This document shows, piece by piece, positions 1-6,385 of a stretch of 8,521 bases of DNA (the stretch's first letter is position 1; every line of letters starts with the position of its first letter). The stretch comes from Chloroflexota bacterium (GTDB taxonomy: Bacteria; Chloroflexota; Anaerolineae; B4-G1), in NCBI GenBank assembly GCA_003648085.1, contig QMOC01000077.1:1-8521 (forward strand), read 5' to 3'. The position numbers and the translations under genes are program-made. Below the pieces are notes generated by a model, which was not told the DNA's origin, did no database searches, and saw nothing but the letters and a program-made list of their open reading frames with translations.

Positions 1-53
1 ACCGACTGTCAAGCGCGGGTGCGGCCCTCGGCTTGCGGGGGTGGAAAATGTAC

Positions 54-82
54 TTGCAACCTGGGTGATTAGATGCTATAAT
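54..82 (+). promoter_or_regulatory. sigma70-type promoter of the liv operon
   Basis: The -35 box TTGCAA (54-59) lies exactly 17 nt upstream of a perfect -10 box TATAAT (77-82), and the -10 is extended by TG at 74-75 (TGCTATAAT). Transcription would begin near position 89, giving livJ a 5' leader of about 180 nt. It is the best promoter match in the window and lies directly upstream of the first liv gene, so it is inferred to drive the operon. Confidence 0.75.
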
Positions 83-87
83 CTAAT
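68..87. promoter_or_regulatory. candidate operator: 7-bp inverted repeat over the -10 box
   Basis: ATTAGAT (68-74) and ATCTAAT (81-87) are perfect reverse complements separated by 6 nt, and the centre coincides with the -10 element. A dimeric repressor bound here would block RNA polymerase. Part of the symmetry could simply come from the AT-rich -10 region. No regulator gene is in the window, so the factor is unknown. Confidence 0.35.
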
Positions 88-88
88 T

Positions 89-267
89 ACTAAGCGCAAC
101 TGGTGGTTTGAGAGGGTCTCCAAGTATAATCACAGCGTTGGGTGACAGACAAGATTCTCGACCCCACAGGAAAGGAGGTGCAACGCCAAAGATCCAATTA
201 TGGATTTCCCCCGTCTTCGTCACAAAAATACCATACCTTAATGTAGTTTTCTAAGGAGGAGATAACC
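89..267 (+). promoter_or_regulatory. long 5' leader of livJ with orphan Shine-Dalgarno
   Basis: The inferred untranslated leader contains an almost ideal ribosome binding sequence, AAAGGAGGTG (171-180), with no start codon at normal distance. The nearest ATG (200) opens a 13-codon frame ending at 241 (MDFPRLRHKNTIP), with a spacer of about 20 nt, which is too long for efficient initiation. A GTG at 178 overlaps the Shine-Dalgarno itself. The only small hairpin I see is GAGA-ggg-TCTC (110-120). I find no run of Leu, Ile or Val codons as in classical liv/ilv leader peptides, and no recognisable riboswitch or T-box. Confidence 0.35.
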
Positions 268-1440
268 ATGCTTAGAAAAGTCACGTTTATACTCTTGGCC
301 CTGATCACGATCGTCCCCTCTCTCACCAGTTGTGGCCCCAAAGCGCCAGCGACGATCAAGATTGGGCTTGATGTGCCTATGACGGGCGACATCGCCTACG
401 TGGGTACCCAGTCCCAACGTGCAGCAGAGATGAAAGTCGAAGACATCAACGGTGCTGGGGGACTGGATGTAGGCGGCAAGAAATACAAGATCGAATTGAT
501 CATAGAGGACAACGAATCCAAAGCCGAATCGGCCACAGCGGCAGCGACCAAACTGATCACGCAGGATAGGGTACTGGCCATCGTCGGTCCGCAGGCCAGC
601 AAGCAGGCAGTGCCCACCGGTGAGGTGGCCAATGAGAACGAGACCCCCATGATCAGCCCCTGGTCCACTAACCCCAACACCACTCTGAACCGCCCTTGGG
701 TCTTCCGCGCCTGTTTCCTCGATCCCTTCCAGGGACCGGTGGTGGCCAACTTCGTGACCAATGAGTTCGGCTTCAGCAAGGCGGCTGTGCTATACGATGT
801 AGCCTCTGATTACCCCAAGGGGTTGGCTGAGAACTTCCGCGATGCCTGGGAGGAACTGCACGGGTCAGGCTCGGTGGTCGCCTTCGAGAGTTTCACCACC
901 GGCGACACGGACTTCAGCGCCCAGTTGACCAAGATCAAGGGCACAGACGCCGAGGTGCTGTTCACACCCCAGTACTACAACGAGGTGCCGCTCATCGTCA
1001 AGCAGGCCCGGGAACTGGGACTGCCACAGGTCATCGTCGGTTCGGACTCCTGGGGTGACCCCAAGACGCTGGAACTGTGCGGAGACGCCTGTGAGGGGCT
1101 GTTCTTCAGCACCCACTACGCCGCCGAGGGCGCGACGGGCGCTACCAAAGAGTTCATTGATCGGTACGAAGCGGCTTATGGCGAGACCCCCGGCGATGTG
1201 GCCGCCTTGACCTGGGACGCGATAGGCATCCTGATGCAGGCCATCCAGAACTGCGGCGCGATAACAGGCGATCTGGCGCAGGATCGCAAGTGCGTCCGCG
1301 ACGCTCTGGCACAGATTAAGGACTATGAGGGCATCACGGGCCGGATGACCTTCACCGAAGAAGGTGACCCCATCAAGTGTGCAGTGATCGTCCAGATCAA
1401 GAACGGAAAGTTCACCTTCTACGATCAGGCCTGCCCATAA
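268..1440 (+). CDS. livJ: branched-chain amino acid ABC transporter, substrate-binding lipoprotein (LivJ/LivK-like)
   Basis: This is a 390-residue extracytoplasmic solute-binding protein of the type 1 periplasmic-binding fold (Peripla_BP_6 family). It captures the amino acid and delivers it to LivHM. The ATG at 268 follows AAGGAGGA (253-260) with a 7-nt spacer. Residues 1-21 form a lipoprotein signal peptide with lipobox LTSC, and Cys22 is the predicted lipidated residue. Aligned from memory with E. coli LivJ, the ligand contacts appear kept: S111 (Ser79), T134 in SPWSTNP (Thr102), Y182 (Tyr150), Y236/Y237 (Tyr202), and D260 in place of Glu226, so an alpha-amino acid ligand is likely. Leu/Ile/Val specificity cannot be told from sequence, and related proteins bind other amino acids or amides. 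The mature protein has six cysteines in its C-terminal 120 residues (271, 275, 329, 342, 371, 389), which could form disulfides. It is the first gene of the operon, with its own strong RBS and a structured spacer behind it. Confidence 0.93.
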   Translation: MLRKVTFILLALITIVPSLTSCGPKAPATIKIGLDVPMTGDIAYVGTQSQRAAEMKVEDINGAGGLDVGGKKYKIELIIEDNESKAESATAAATKLITQDRVLAIVGPQASKQAVPTGEVANENETPMISPWSTNPNTTLNRPWVFRACFLDPFQGPVVANFVTNEFGFSKAAVLYDVASDYPKGLAENFRDAWEELHGSGSVVAFESFTTGDTDFSAQLTKIKGTDAEVLFTPQYYNEVPLIVKQARELGLPQVIVGSDSWGDPKTLELCGDACEGLFFSTHYAAEGATGATKEFIDRYEAAYGETPGDVAALTWDAIGILMQAIQNCGAITGDLAQDRKCVRDALAQIKDYEGITGRMTFTEEGDPIKCAVIVQIKNGKFTFYDQACP

Positions 1441-1453
1441 GGCATTTAAGTAC

Positions 1454-1494
1454 CCCCTCTGCATCTCTCTACTTCTCCTTAGCCCAGAGAGGGG
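1454..1494 (+). promoter_or_regulatory. weak hairpin after livJ (alternative-pairing partner)
   Basis: CCCCTCT (1454-1460) pairs with AGAGGGG (1488-1494) in a 7-bp stem with a 27-nt loop, followed by ATAATTTT. The same CCCCTCT can instead pair with AGAGGGG at 1510-1516, part of the stronger hairpin downstream. The large loop and interrupted T-tract make it a poor classical terminator. It may attenuate transcription after livJ or do nothing. Confidence 0.35.
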
Positions 1495-1505
1495 ATAATT
1501 TTAGA

Positions 1506-1541
1506 GAGAAGAGGGGCCTCCATGTTCAGGCCCCTCTTCTC
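1506..1541 (+). terminator. strong 14-bp hairpin between livJ and livH
   Basis: Positions 1506-1519 and 1528-1541 are perfect reverse complements (14 bp, 8-nt loop, GGGGCC core). No T-run follows, so this is probably not a full intrinsic terminator. It more likely protects the upstream livJ message from 3' exonucleases, or partly attenuates read-through, as hairpins after binding-protein genes do in other importer operons. That role is inference; the pairing is seen directly. Confidence 0.6.
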
Positions 1542-1590
1542 ACTGGTGCTAGAATATGGATTTGTAGGACCAACGGATTGCTCCTGTTTA

Positions 1591-1597
1591 GGGGAGG
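1591..1597 (+). promoter_or_regulatory. ribosome binding site that fixes the livH start
   Basis: GGGGAGG lies 5 nt before the ATG at 1603. The earlier in-frame ATG at 1522 falls in the loop of the 14-bp hairpin, has no Shine-Dalgarno, and would add 27 residues that do not look like the start of a LivH protein. The 1603 start is therefore chosen. Confidence 0.75.
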
Positions 1598-1602
1598 CAC
1601 AT

Positions 1603-2556
1603 ATGACGTTAGGCATTTTTCTTCAGCACCTGCTCAACGCTATGCAGTGGGGCAGTTTCTATGCCTTGATTGCTCTGGGCTACACTATGGTCTACGGCGT
1701 GTTGTTGCTGATCAACTTCGCCCATGGTGACATTTTTATGGTGGGTGCTTATATAGGATTCTTCATCGCTACTTTCCTACTGGGTCTGGGAGCTGGCACC
1801 GCTTTGGCCCTCCCGTCGTGGGTCATCCTGGCGCTGACCATACTGGGCTCGATGATTCTAACAGCAGGAGTGGGCGTGACGATCGAGCGGGTAGCCTATC
1901 GGCCTCTGAGGGAGCGAGGTGCCAACCGCCTGTACCTGGTCATCACCGCTCTGATGATCGGTCTCTTTCTGGAATATCTGAATCTTTCCACGCTGGGCGC
2001 TGCTGACCGTGGTTTTCCCGAACTCATCCCGACCCAGGTCTACACAGTGGGAGGTGTGAGTTTCACTAACATCAAACTTATCGTCATCGGGTTGTCCGTG
2101 GTGGTGATGATCGGCCTGGAGATGTTCCTACGCCGCACTAAGATAGGCATAGCCATGCGGGCCATCTCTTACGATAAGGTGGCCGTACCTTTGATGGGCG
2201 TGCCTGTGAATACCATCATTGCCGCAACTTTCGTCATTGGGTCCTCGTTAGCGGCACTGGCTGGCATTATGTACGGCTCTGCCTATCACGTCCTCAGTTT
2301 CGATATGGGCATTCTCATCGGTTGGAAGGCTTTCATTGCCGCCGTGGTGGGCGGGATTGGGGAAATCAGAGGGGCCATGGTAGGCGGCTTTCTCCTGGGA
2401 TTCATCGAGATTTTCGTCGTTGCCCTGGGCCAGGTCCCCGGTTTCGAGTGGCTGTCCTCCACCTATCGCGACCTGGTATCTTTCACCATTCTGTTAGTGA
2501 TTCTGACCATCAGGCCGACCGGTATTTTCGGTGTGGCCAGGAGACAGAAGATCTGA
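1603..2556 (+). CDS. livH: branched-chain amino acid ABC transporter permease LivH
   Basis: This 317-residue integral membrane protein is one of the two permeases that form the import channel. It is hydrophobic throughout, with roughly eight membrane segments. Family hallmarks are LGYTMVYGVLLLINFAHGD at residues 25-43, the IERVAYRPLR loop, the cytoplasmic coupling (EAA-like) loop around TKIGIAMRAISYDK near residues 177-200 that contacts the ATPases, a glycine-rich GGIGEIRGAMVGG segment, and a C-terminal IRPTGIFG. The length is near the family norm of about 290-310. The start at 1603 is set by its RBS. The stop TGA (2554-2556) is the first unit of a short TGATGCG repeat. livM follows after 32 nt, with which it should pair as a heterodimer. 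LivH and LivM are told apart by order and by the INFAHGD motif. Confidence 0.94.
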   Translation: MTLGIFLQHLLNAMQWGSFYALIALGYTMVYGVLLLINFAHGDIFMVGAYIGFFIATFLLGLGAGTALALPSWVILALTILGSMILTAGVGVTIERVAYRPLRERGANRLYLVITALMIGLFLEYLNLSTLGAADRGFPELIPTQVYTVGGVSFTNIKLIVIGLSVVVMIGLEMFLRRTKIGIAMRAISYDKVAVPLMGVPVNTIIAATFVIGSSLAALAGIMYGSAYHVLSFDMGILIGWKAFIAAVVGGIGEIRGAMVGGFLLGFIEIFVVALGQVPGFEWLSSTYRDLVSFTILLVILTIRPTGIFGVARRQKI

Positions 2557-2570
2557 TGCGTGATGCGTGA
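2554..2570. repeat. heptanucleotide tandem repeat TGATGCG (about 2.4 copies)
   Basis: TGATGCG-TGATGCG-TGA begins on the stop codon of livH and fills half of the spacer to livM. It is short, and may be chance or a reduced member of a family of heptanucleotide intergenic repeats. Two comparable short repeats lie at other junctions in this window (after livF and at the end of alr). Confidence 0.5.
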
Positions 2571-2588
2571 GAGGAGAGGACGAAGACA

Positions 2589-3632
2589 ATGAGAAAACCA
2601 TATCTACCTCTGGTTGTCCTGTTGCTCTTTGTGGTGATTATAGGCGGCTCCTGGTTGCGCATTTTCAATGAGTACTGGCAACTGGTCTTTCTGTTTATGG
2701 GCATCAACATCATTCTGACGGTCAGCCTGAATCTGATCAACGGCTACATGGGGGAGTTCTCCTGCGGGCATGCTGGCTTTATGGCCGTGGGGGCCTATGT
2801 GACCAGCATCTTGACCGTCTGGTTGTTTGCCGAGGACAAGGTGTTTGGTCCCCCTGTCCTCCCTGCCGCCTGGGCCATCCCGCTGTTTCCTGTGGCCCTG
2901 ATTATCGGCGCTGTCGCCGCCTCGCTGGCGGGGCTATTGATCGCCATCCCTTCCTTCAGAACCCGTGGTGACTATCTGGCCATCATCACCCTGGCTGTCA
3001 ACTACATCGTCAAAAGCGCCATCGAGAACATGGAGTTCATCGGCGGGCCCCGGGGGTTCGTGGGTATGAAGCGGGTGATGAACAACATGGCCGACGTTTT
3101 CAATGCGCCGTGGTTGCTTATCTGGACGTTTATCGGGATGATCATCACCATCCTTATCGTCCATAGATTTGTATCCTCTACTCTGGGCAAGGGGGTGGAG
3201 GCCATCCGTGAAGATGAGATTGCGGCCGAACTGATGAGCGTCAACACCCGCCGCATTAAAGTTATAGCCTTCATGCTGTCGTGCGGATTGGCTGGGCTGG
3301 CGGGCGGGCTGTTCGCCCACTGGCCTGGCGGCTATATCAACCCCGGAACATTCACTATCCTCAAGTCTACTGAGGTCATGGTCATGGTCTACCTGGGGGG
3401 GATGGGTTCTATCAGTGGCTCCATTATCAGCGCCATCGGCTTCACCCTGCTTCTGGAGGTCCTGCGGCCTCTGGGGGTGTTCAAGTGGGTGGTCATCCCC
3501 TTGCTCCTCGTGGTGATGATGCTTTTCCGTCCCACCGGTATCCTGGGCAACAAGGAATTGAGCGATGTCTTCCCCAGATTGCGGGCAATCTTCGGTTCTG
3601 AGGAGGAGAGTTATGCCCTTGCTTCAGATTAA
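2589..3632 (+). CDS. livM: branched-chain amino acid ABC transporter permease LivM
   Basis: This 347-residue membrane permease is the partner of LivH in the importer channel. The ATG at 2589 has the purine-rich GAGGAGAGGA (2571-2580) upstream. The protein starts with a membrane segment (residues about 5-23) and continues with about eight or nine in all. LivM-type features are LNLINGYMGEFSCGHAGFM around residues 48-66, TRGDYLAIITLA in the middle, the coupling loop GKGVEAIREDEIAAELMSVN (about residues 200-219), the GGMGSISGSIISAIG segment, and a C-terminal FRPTGILG followed by a hydrophilic tail of about 30 residues. The usual LSLGHA is replaced by FSCGHA, a mild variant. Its last 20 nt overlap the start of livG, which points to translational coupling with the ATPase gene. 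Confidence 0.94.
   Translation: MRKPYLPLVVLLLFVVIIGGSWLRIFNEYWQLVFLFMGINIILTVSLNLINGYMGEFSCGHAGFMAVGAYVTSILTVWLFAEDKVFGPPVLPAAWAIPLFPVALIIGAVAASLAGLLIAIPSFRTRGDYLAIITLAVNYIVKSAIENMEFIGGPRGFVGMKRVMNNMADVFNAPWLLIWTFIGMIITILIVHRFVSSTLGKGVEAIREDEIAAELMSVNTRRIKVIAFMLSCGLAGLAGGLFAHWPGGYINPGTFTILKSTEVMVMVYLGGMGSISGSIISAIGFTLLLEVLRPLGVFKWVVIPLLLVVMMLFRPTGILGNKELSDVFPRLRAIFGSEEESYALASD
3601..3606 (+). promoter_or_regulatory. ribosome binding site that fixes the livG start inside livM
   Basis: AGGAGG within the last codons of livM lies 6 nt before the ATG at 3613. An in-frame ATG at 3565 would prepend 16 residues unlike any LivG N-terminus and has no good RBS. The 3613 start gives MPLLQIKGLTHWFGG, the normal beginning of this ATPase. 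Confidence 0.8.
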
Positions 3633-4380
3633 GGGTCTGACCCATTGGTTTGGTGGGCTGCGGGCTGTTCACAATTTTAACCTCGACCTGGAGGAAGGCG
3701 AACTGGTCGGATTGATCGGCCCCAACGGGGCAGGCAAGACGACGATTTTCAACCTGGTCACCGGGGCATATAAACCCACTAAGGGGGAGGTGTGGTTTAA
3801 CGGCGAGAACCTGGTCGGCTTGCGGCCCCATCAGATTACGGCTAAGGGCATCGCACGCACGTTCCAGACCATCCGACTATGGAACGAGTTGACGGTGCTG
3901 GACAACGTCTGCATTGCCCACGCTTCTCGCATTAAGTACGGCCTGGTGGACTCCATCTTGCGTAACCAACGGTACCGAGAGGAAGAGGAACAGATCAAAG
4001 AGCGGGCTTTGGAATTGCTGGCGGTGTTCGGCCTGGAGAAGTATGCGCAGGAGCAGGCCAAGAATCTGCCCTATGGTGCACAGCGGCAGGTAGAGATCAC
4101 ACGGGCGCTGGCGACCGAGCCCCGCGTGCTGCTGCTTGACGAACCGGCGGCCGGGATGAATCCGGGTGAGATTGGGGAACTGATGAAACTCATCCAACAG
4201 ATCCGCCAGGACTTTGGCCTGACCATCTGGATCATCGAGCACCAGATGCGAGTCATTATGAACATCTGCGAGCGGATTAAGGTCATTGATTTTGGGGAGA
4301 CTATTGCCGAGGGCACGCCGGTGGAGATTCAGAATAATCCCAGGGTGATCGAGGCTTACCTGGGCGAGGAGGCATTCTGA
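3613..4380 (+). CDS. livG: branched-chain amino acid ABC transporter ATP-binding protein LivG
   Basis: This 255-residue cytoplasmic ATPase is one of two that drive LivHM. The Walker A motif GPNGAGKTT is at residues 36-44; the Q-loop region FQTIRLWNELTV follows near residue 83. The ABC signature is the family-typical variant LPYGAQRQVEITRAL beginning at residue 152, instead of LSGGQ. Walker B is LLLDEPAAGMNP with D176 and catalytic E177, and the switch histidine sits in IIEHQM. The LDEPAAGMNP form and the long region after the Q-loop (about residues 100-140) mark LivG rather than LivF. It overlaps livM by 20 nt, and its stop overlaps the livF start by one base (TGATG), so the three genes are probably translationally coupled. 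All catalytic motifs look intact. Confidence 0.95.
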   Translation: MPLLQIKGLTHWFGGLRAVHNFNLDLEEGELVGLIGPNGAGKTTIFNLVTGAYKPTKGEVWFNGENLVGLRPHQITAKGIARTFQTIRLWNELTVLDNVCIAHASRIKYGLVDSILRNQRYREEEEQIKERALELLAVFGLEKYAQEQAKNLPYGAQRQVEITRALATEPRVLLLDEPAAGMNPGEIGELMKLIQQIRQDFGLTIWIIEHQMRVIMNICERIKVIDFGETIAEGTPVEIQNNPRVIEAYLGEEAF

Positions 4381-5114
4381 TGCTGCTTGAGGTGAAAGAC
4401 CTGCGAGTGAACTACGGCAATATCGAGGCCCTGCACGGCATCTCTTTCAGTGTGGACGAGGGGGAGATCGTGACCCTCATCGGGGCCAACGGCGCTGGCA
4501 AGTCCACCACCCTGATGACCATCTCCCGCCAGATTCCCCACGTGGCAGAACTGGGTGGGAAAGTCATAGGGGGAAGCATTATCTACCAGGGTGAAGACCT
4601 GCTCCAGTATGAGCCTCACCAGGTGGTGAGCAAGTTCGGCATCTCCCAGGTGCCCGAGGGACGCCGCATTTTCGGCAATCTGTCGGTGTTGGAGAATCTT
4701 ATGCTCGCAACCTACGCCCGCAAAGACAAAGCCCAAGTCCGGAAAGATCTCAAGCGGGTGTTCGAGATCTTCCCCCGGCTGGAGGAGCGTAAGCACCAGC
4801 GAGGGGAAACTTTGAGCGGCGGTGAGCAGCAGATGCTGGCCGTGGGCCGGGCGCTGATGACCCGTGGTCGGCTGATGCTCCTCGACGAGCCCTCAATGGG
4901 CCTGGCCCCCGTCCTGGTGCGCGATATTTTCGAGACTCTTAAGGAGATCAACGCCCAGGGCACGACCATTCTGCTGGTGGAACAGAATGCGAATATGGCC
5001 CTCAAACTGGCCCACCGTGGGTACGTGCTGGAGACGGGGAACATCGTCCTGGAAGGGACAGCGGCAGAACTGGCCGCCAATCCGGAGGTAAAGAAGGCTT
5101 ATCTGGGCGGGTGA
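4380..5114 (+). CDS. livF: branched-chain amino acid ABC transporter ATP-binding protein LivF
   Basis: This 244-residue cytoplasmic ATPase is the partner of LivG. Walker A is GANGAGKST at residues 35-43, the Q-loop region has the LivF hallmark VPEGRRIFGNLSVLENL, the ABC signature LSGGEQQM begins at residue 145, Walker B is LMLLDEPSMGLAP with D169 and E170, and the switch region is LLVEQNAN, with Gln where most ABC ATPases have His, as is usual in LivF. The segment between Walker A and the Q-loop (RQIPHVAELGGKVIGG) looks a few residues longer than in E. coli LivF. The ATG at 4380 shares its A with the livG stop, and GAGGAGG (4366-4372) sits 7 nt upstream. It is the last gene of the importer operon. 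Confidence 0.95.
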   Translation: MLLEVKDLRVNYGNIEALHGISFSVDEGEIVTLIGANGAGKSTTLMTISRQIPHVAELGGKVIGGSIIYQGEDLLQYEPHQVVSKFGISQVPEGRRIFGNLSVLENLMLATYARKDKAQVRKDLKRVFEIFPRLEERKHQRGETLSGGEQQMLAVGRALMTRGRLMLLDEPSMGLAPVLVRDIFETLKEINAQGTTILLVEQNANMALKLAHRGYVLETGNIVLEGTAAELAANPEVKKAYLGG

Positions 5115-5203
5115 GGCGTCAAGAGGCAGGAGGCAGGAAGCAGTTCTCTCGTCCTGGGTGTGGGGGCTTTTTATCCGTTTATCCTGCCAGTCCGTGTTCT
5201 GAG
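5115..5203 (+). other. livF-alr spacer with heptanucleotide repeat, no clear terminator
   Basis: The 89-nt spacer holds AGGCAGG-AGGCAGG-AAGCAG (5124-5143), a 7-bp tandem repeat of nearly three units, then a GC-rich stretch ending in five T (5168-5172). No stem directly precedes the T-run, so I do not call an intrinsic terminator. GGCAGGA (5132-5138) can pair with TCCTGCC (5182-5188) across a 43-nt loop, a weak possibility. No good promoter is visible, so alr may be read through from liv. Confidence 0.5.
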
Positions 5204-6385
5204 ATGCAACTGGACGATGTTCTGACCTGGGCAGAGATTGATCTGGACGCCATCGCCCTCAACGCTGCCAGCCTGAAGGCACACGCTGGGGGAAAAGCGG
5301 AGTTGATGGTCACCGTCAAGGCCAACGCCTACGGCCACGGAGCGGTACCAGTGGCACGGGCGGCGATGGAGGGTGGTGCCACCCGTCTGGCAGTGCACCG
5401 CACCCTGGAGGGGGTGCAACTCCGTCAGGCCGGCATCACTGCCCCTATCCTCATTATGGGCTACACTCTCCCTGCCGAATCAGAGCGCATCGTGCGCTGG
5501 GACCTGACCCCGACGGTCAACAGCCAGCCCCAGGCCGAGGCACTGTCGGCAGCGGCGATGGCCGCAGGCAAACCGCTGCCCATCCACGTTAAGATAGACA
5601 CCGGTATGAGCCGCTATGGCCTCCTGCCCGACGAAGTGCTCGATTTCGTGCGCTTCCTGAGCCGGTTACCGGGGTTGGTGCTGGAAGGGTTGTACACCCA
5701 CTACGCCGTAGCCGACCTGGCCGACAAGACCTTCACCCGCCACCAGTTCGGCATCTACATGGACGTGGTGAAACGGTTGGAGGCGGCAGGATTCACCTTT
5801 CCCCTAAAACACGTGGCCAACAGCGCCGCCACGCTCGACCTGCCGGAGATGGCGCTGGATATGGTGCGCTGCGGCATCGCTCTGTACGGGTTGCGCCCCT
5901 CGGATGAGGTGGAGCCAGCCGTCCCACTGCGTCCGGCGCTGACGCTCAAAAGTCGGGTTGCCCGCGTGCGTACGCTGCCCGCCGGAGCCAGCATCAGTTA
6001 TGGCCGGACTTACATCACTGATAAGCCCACACGGGTGGCTCTGGTGCCGGTCGGTTACGGCGACGGCTACCACCGTATCCTCTCCAACCGGGGGGCGGTC
6101 CTGATCCACGGGCGGCGGGCCCCCATCGTCGGGCGCGTGTGTATGGATCAGTTCGTCGTGGACGTGAGCCACATCCTTGACGTGCGGCTGCACGACGAGG
6201 TAGTGCTGATCGGGCGGCAGGGGGAGGGACACATCCCGGCCGAGGAAGTCGCCCGCTGGGCCGAGACGATCAACTACGAGGTGACCACGGGCCTGTTGCC
6301 GAGGGTGGTGCGTGTCTATCTGAGAGGAGGGAGAGAAGTCGGTAGGTCGGTAGATTGGTGGATTGGTAGATTGGTAGATTGGTAG
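5204..6385 (+). CDS. alr: alanine racemase
   Basis: This PLP-dependent enzyme interconverts L- and D-alanine, supplying D-Ala for peptidoglycan. The 393-residue product has an N-terminal alanine-racemase barrel with the PLP-binding motif VKANAYGHG (Schiff-base Lys39), R222 in VRCGIALYG (the arginine that contacts the pyridine nitrogen; RPG is more common), then the C-terminal beta domain with the second catalytic base Y266 in SISYGRTY, followed by VPVGYGDGYHR and GRVCMDQFVVDVS. The ATG at 5204 gives MQLDDVLTWAEIDLDAIALN, a normal start, though no Shine-Dalgarno is visible. A GTG at 5111 would add 31 repeat-derived residues and is rejected. The family normally ends near LLPRVVRVYL; here about 20 more residues (RGGREVGRSVDWW...) are coded largely by an 8-bp tandem repeat. 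The enzyme core looks complete. Confidence 0.93.
   Translation: MQLDDVLTWAEIDLDAIALNAASLKAHAGGKAELMVTVKANAYGHGAVPVARAAMEGGATRLAVHRTLEGVQLRQAGITAPILIMGYTLPAESERIVRWDLTPTVNSQPQAEALSAAAMAAGKPLPIHVKIDTGMSRYGLLPDEVLDFVRFLSRLPGLVLEGLYTHYAVADLADKTFTRHQFGIYMDVVKRLEAAGFTFPLKHVANSAATLDLPEMALDMVRCGIALYGLRPSDEVEPAVPLRPALTLKSRVARVRTLPAGASISYGRTYITDKPTRVALVPVGYGDGYHRILSNRGAVLIHGRRAPIVGRVCMDQFVVDVSHILDVRLHDEVVLIGRQGEGHIPAEEVARWAETINYEVTTGLLPRVVRVYLRGGREVGRSVDWWIGRLVDW

Noticed and set aside
1..53. 3' end of an upstream gene
   Set aside because: All three forward frames can be read for some distance, but none shows recognisable protein sequence, so no call is possible.
125..130. Second TATAAT in the livJ leader as a promoter
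   Set aside because: No -35-like hexamer lies 16-18 nt upstream; the nearest TTGAGA is only 11 nt away.
251..258. Complementarity of CTAAGGAG (livJ RBS) to CTCCTTAG at 1475-1482
   Set aside because: An 8-nt match over 1.2 kb involving a Shine-Dalgarno core is easily chance, and it does not extend further.
5168..5172. T-run after livF as an intrinsic terminator
   Set aside because: No stable stem ends directly before the five T; the only pairing has a 43-nt loop.
5111..5203. Upstream GTG start for alr
   Set aside because: It overlaps the livF stop and would translate the AGGCAGG repeat and T-run into 31 residues unlike any alanine racemase.
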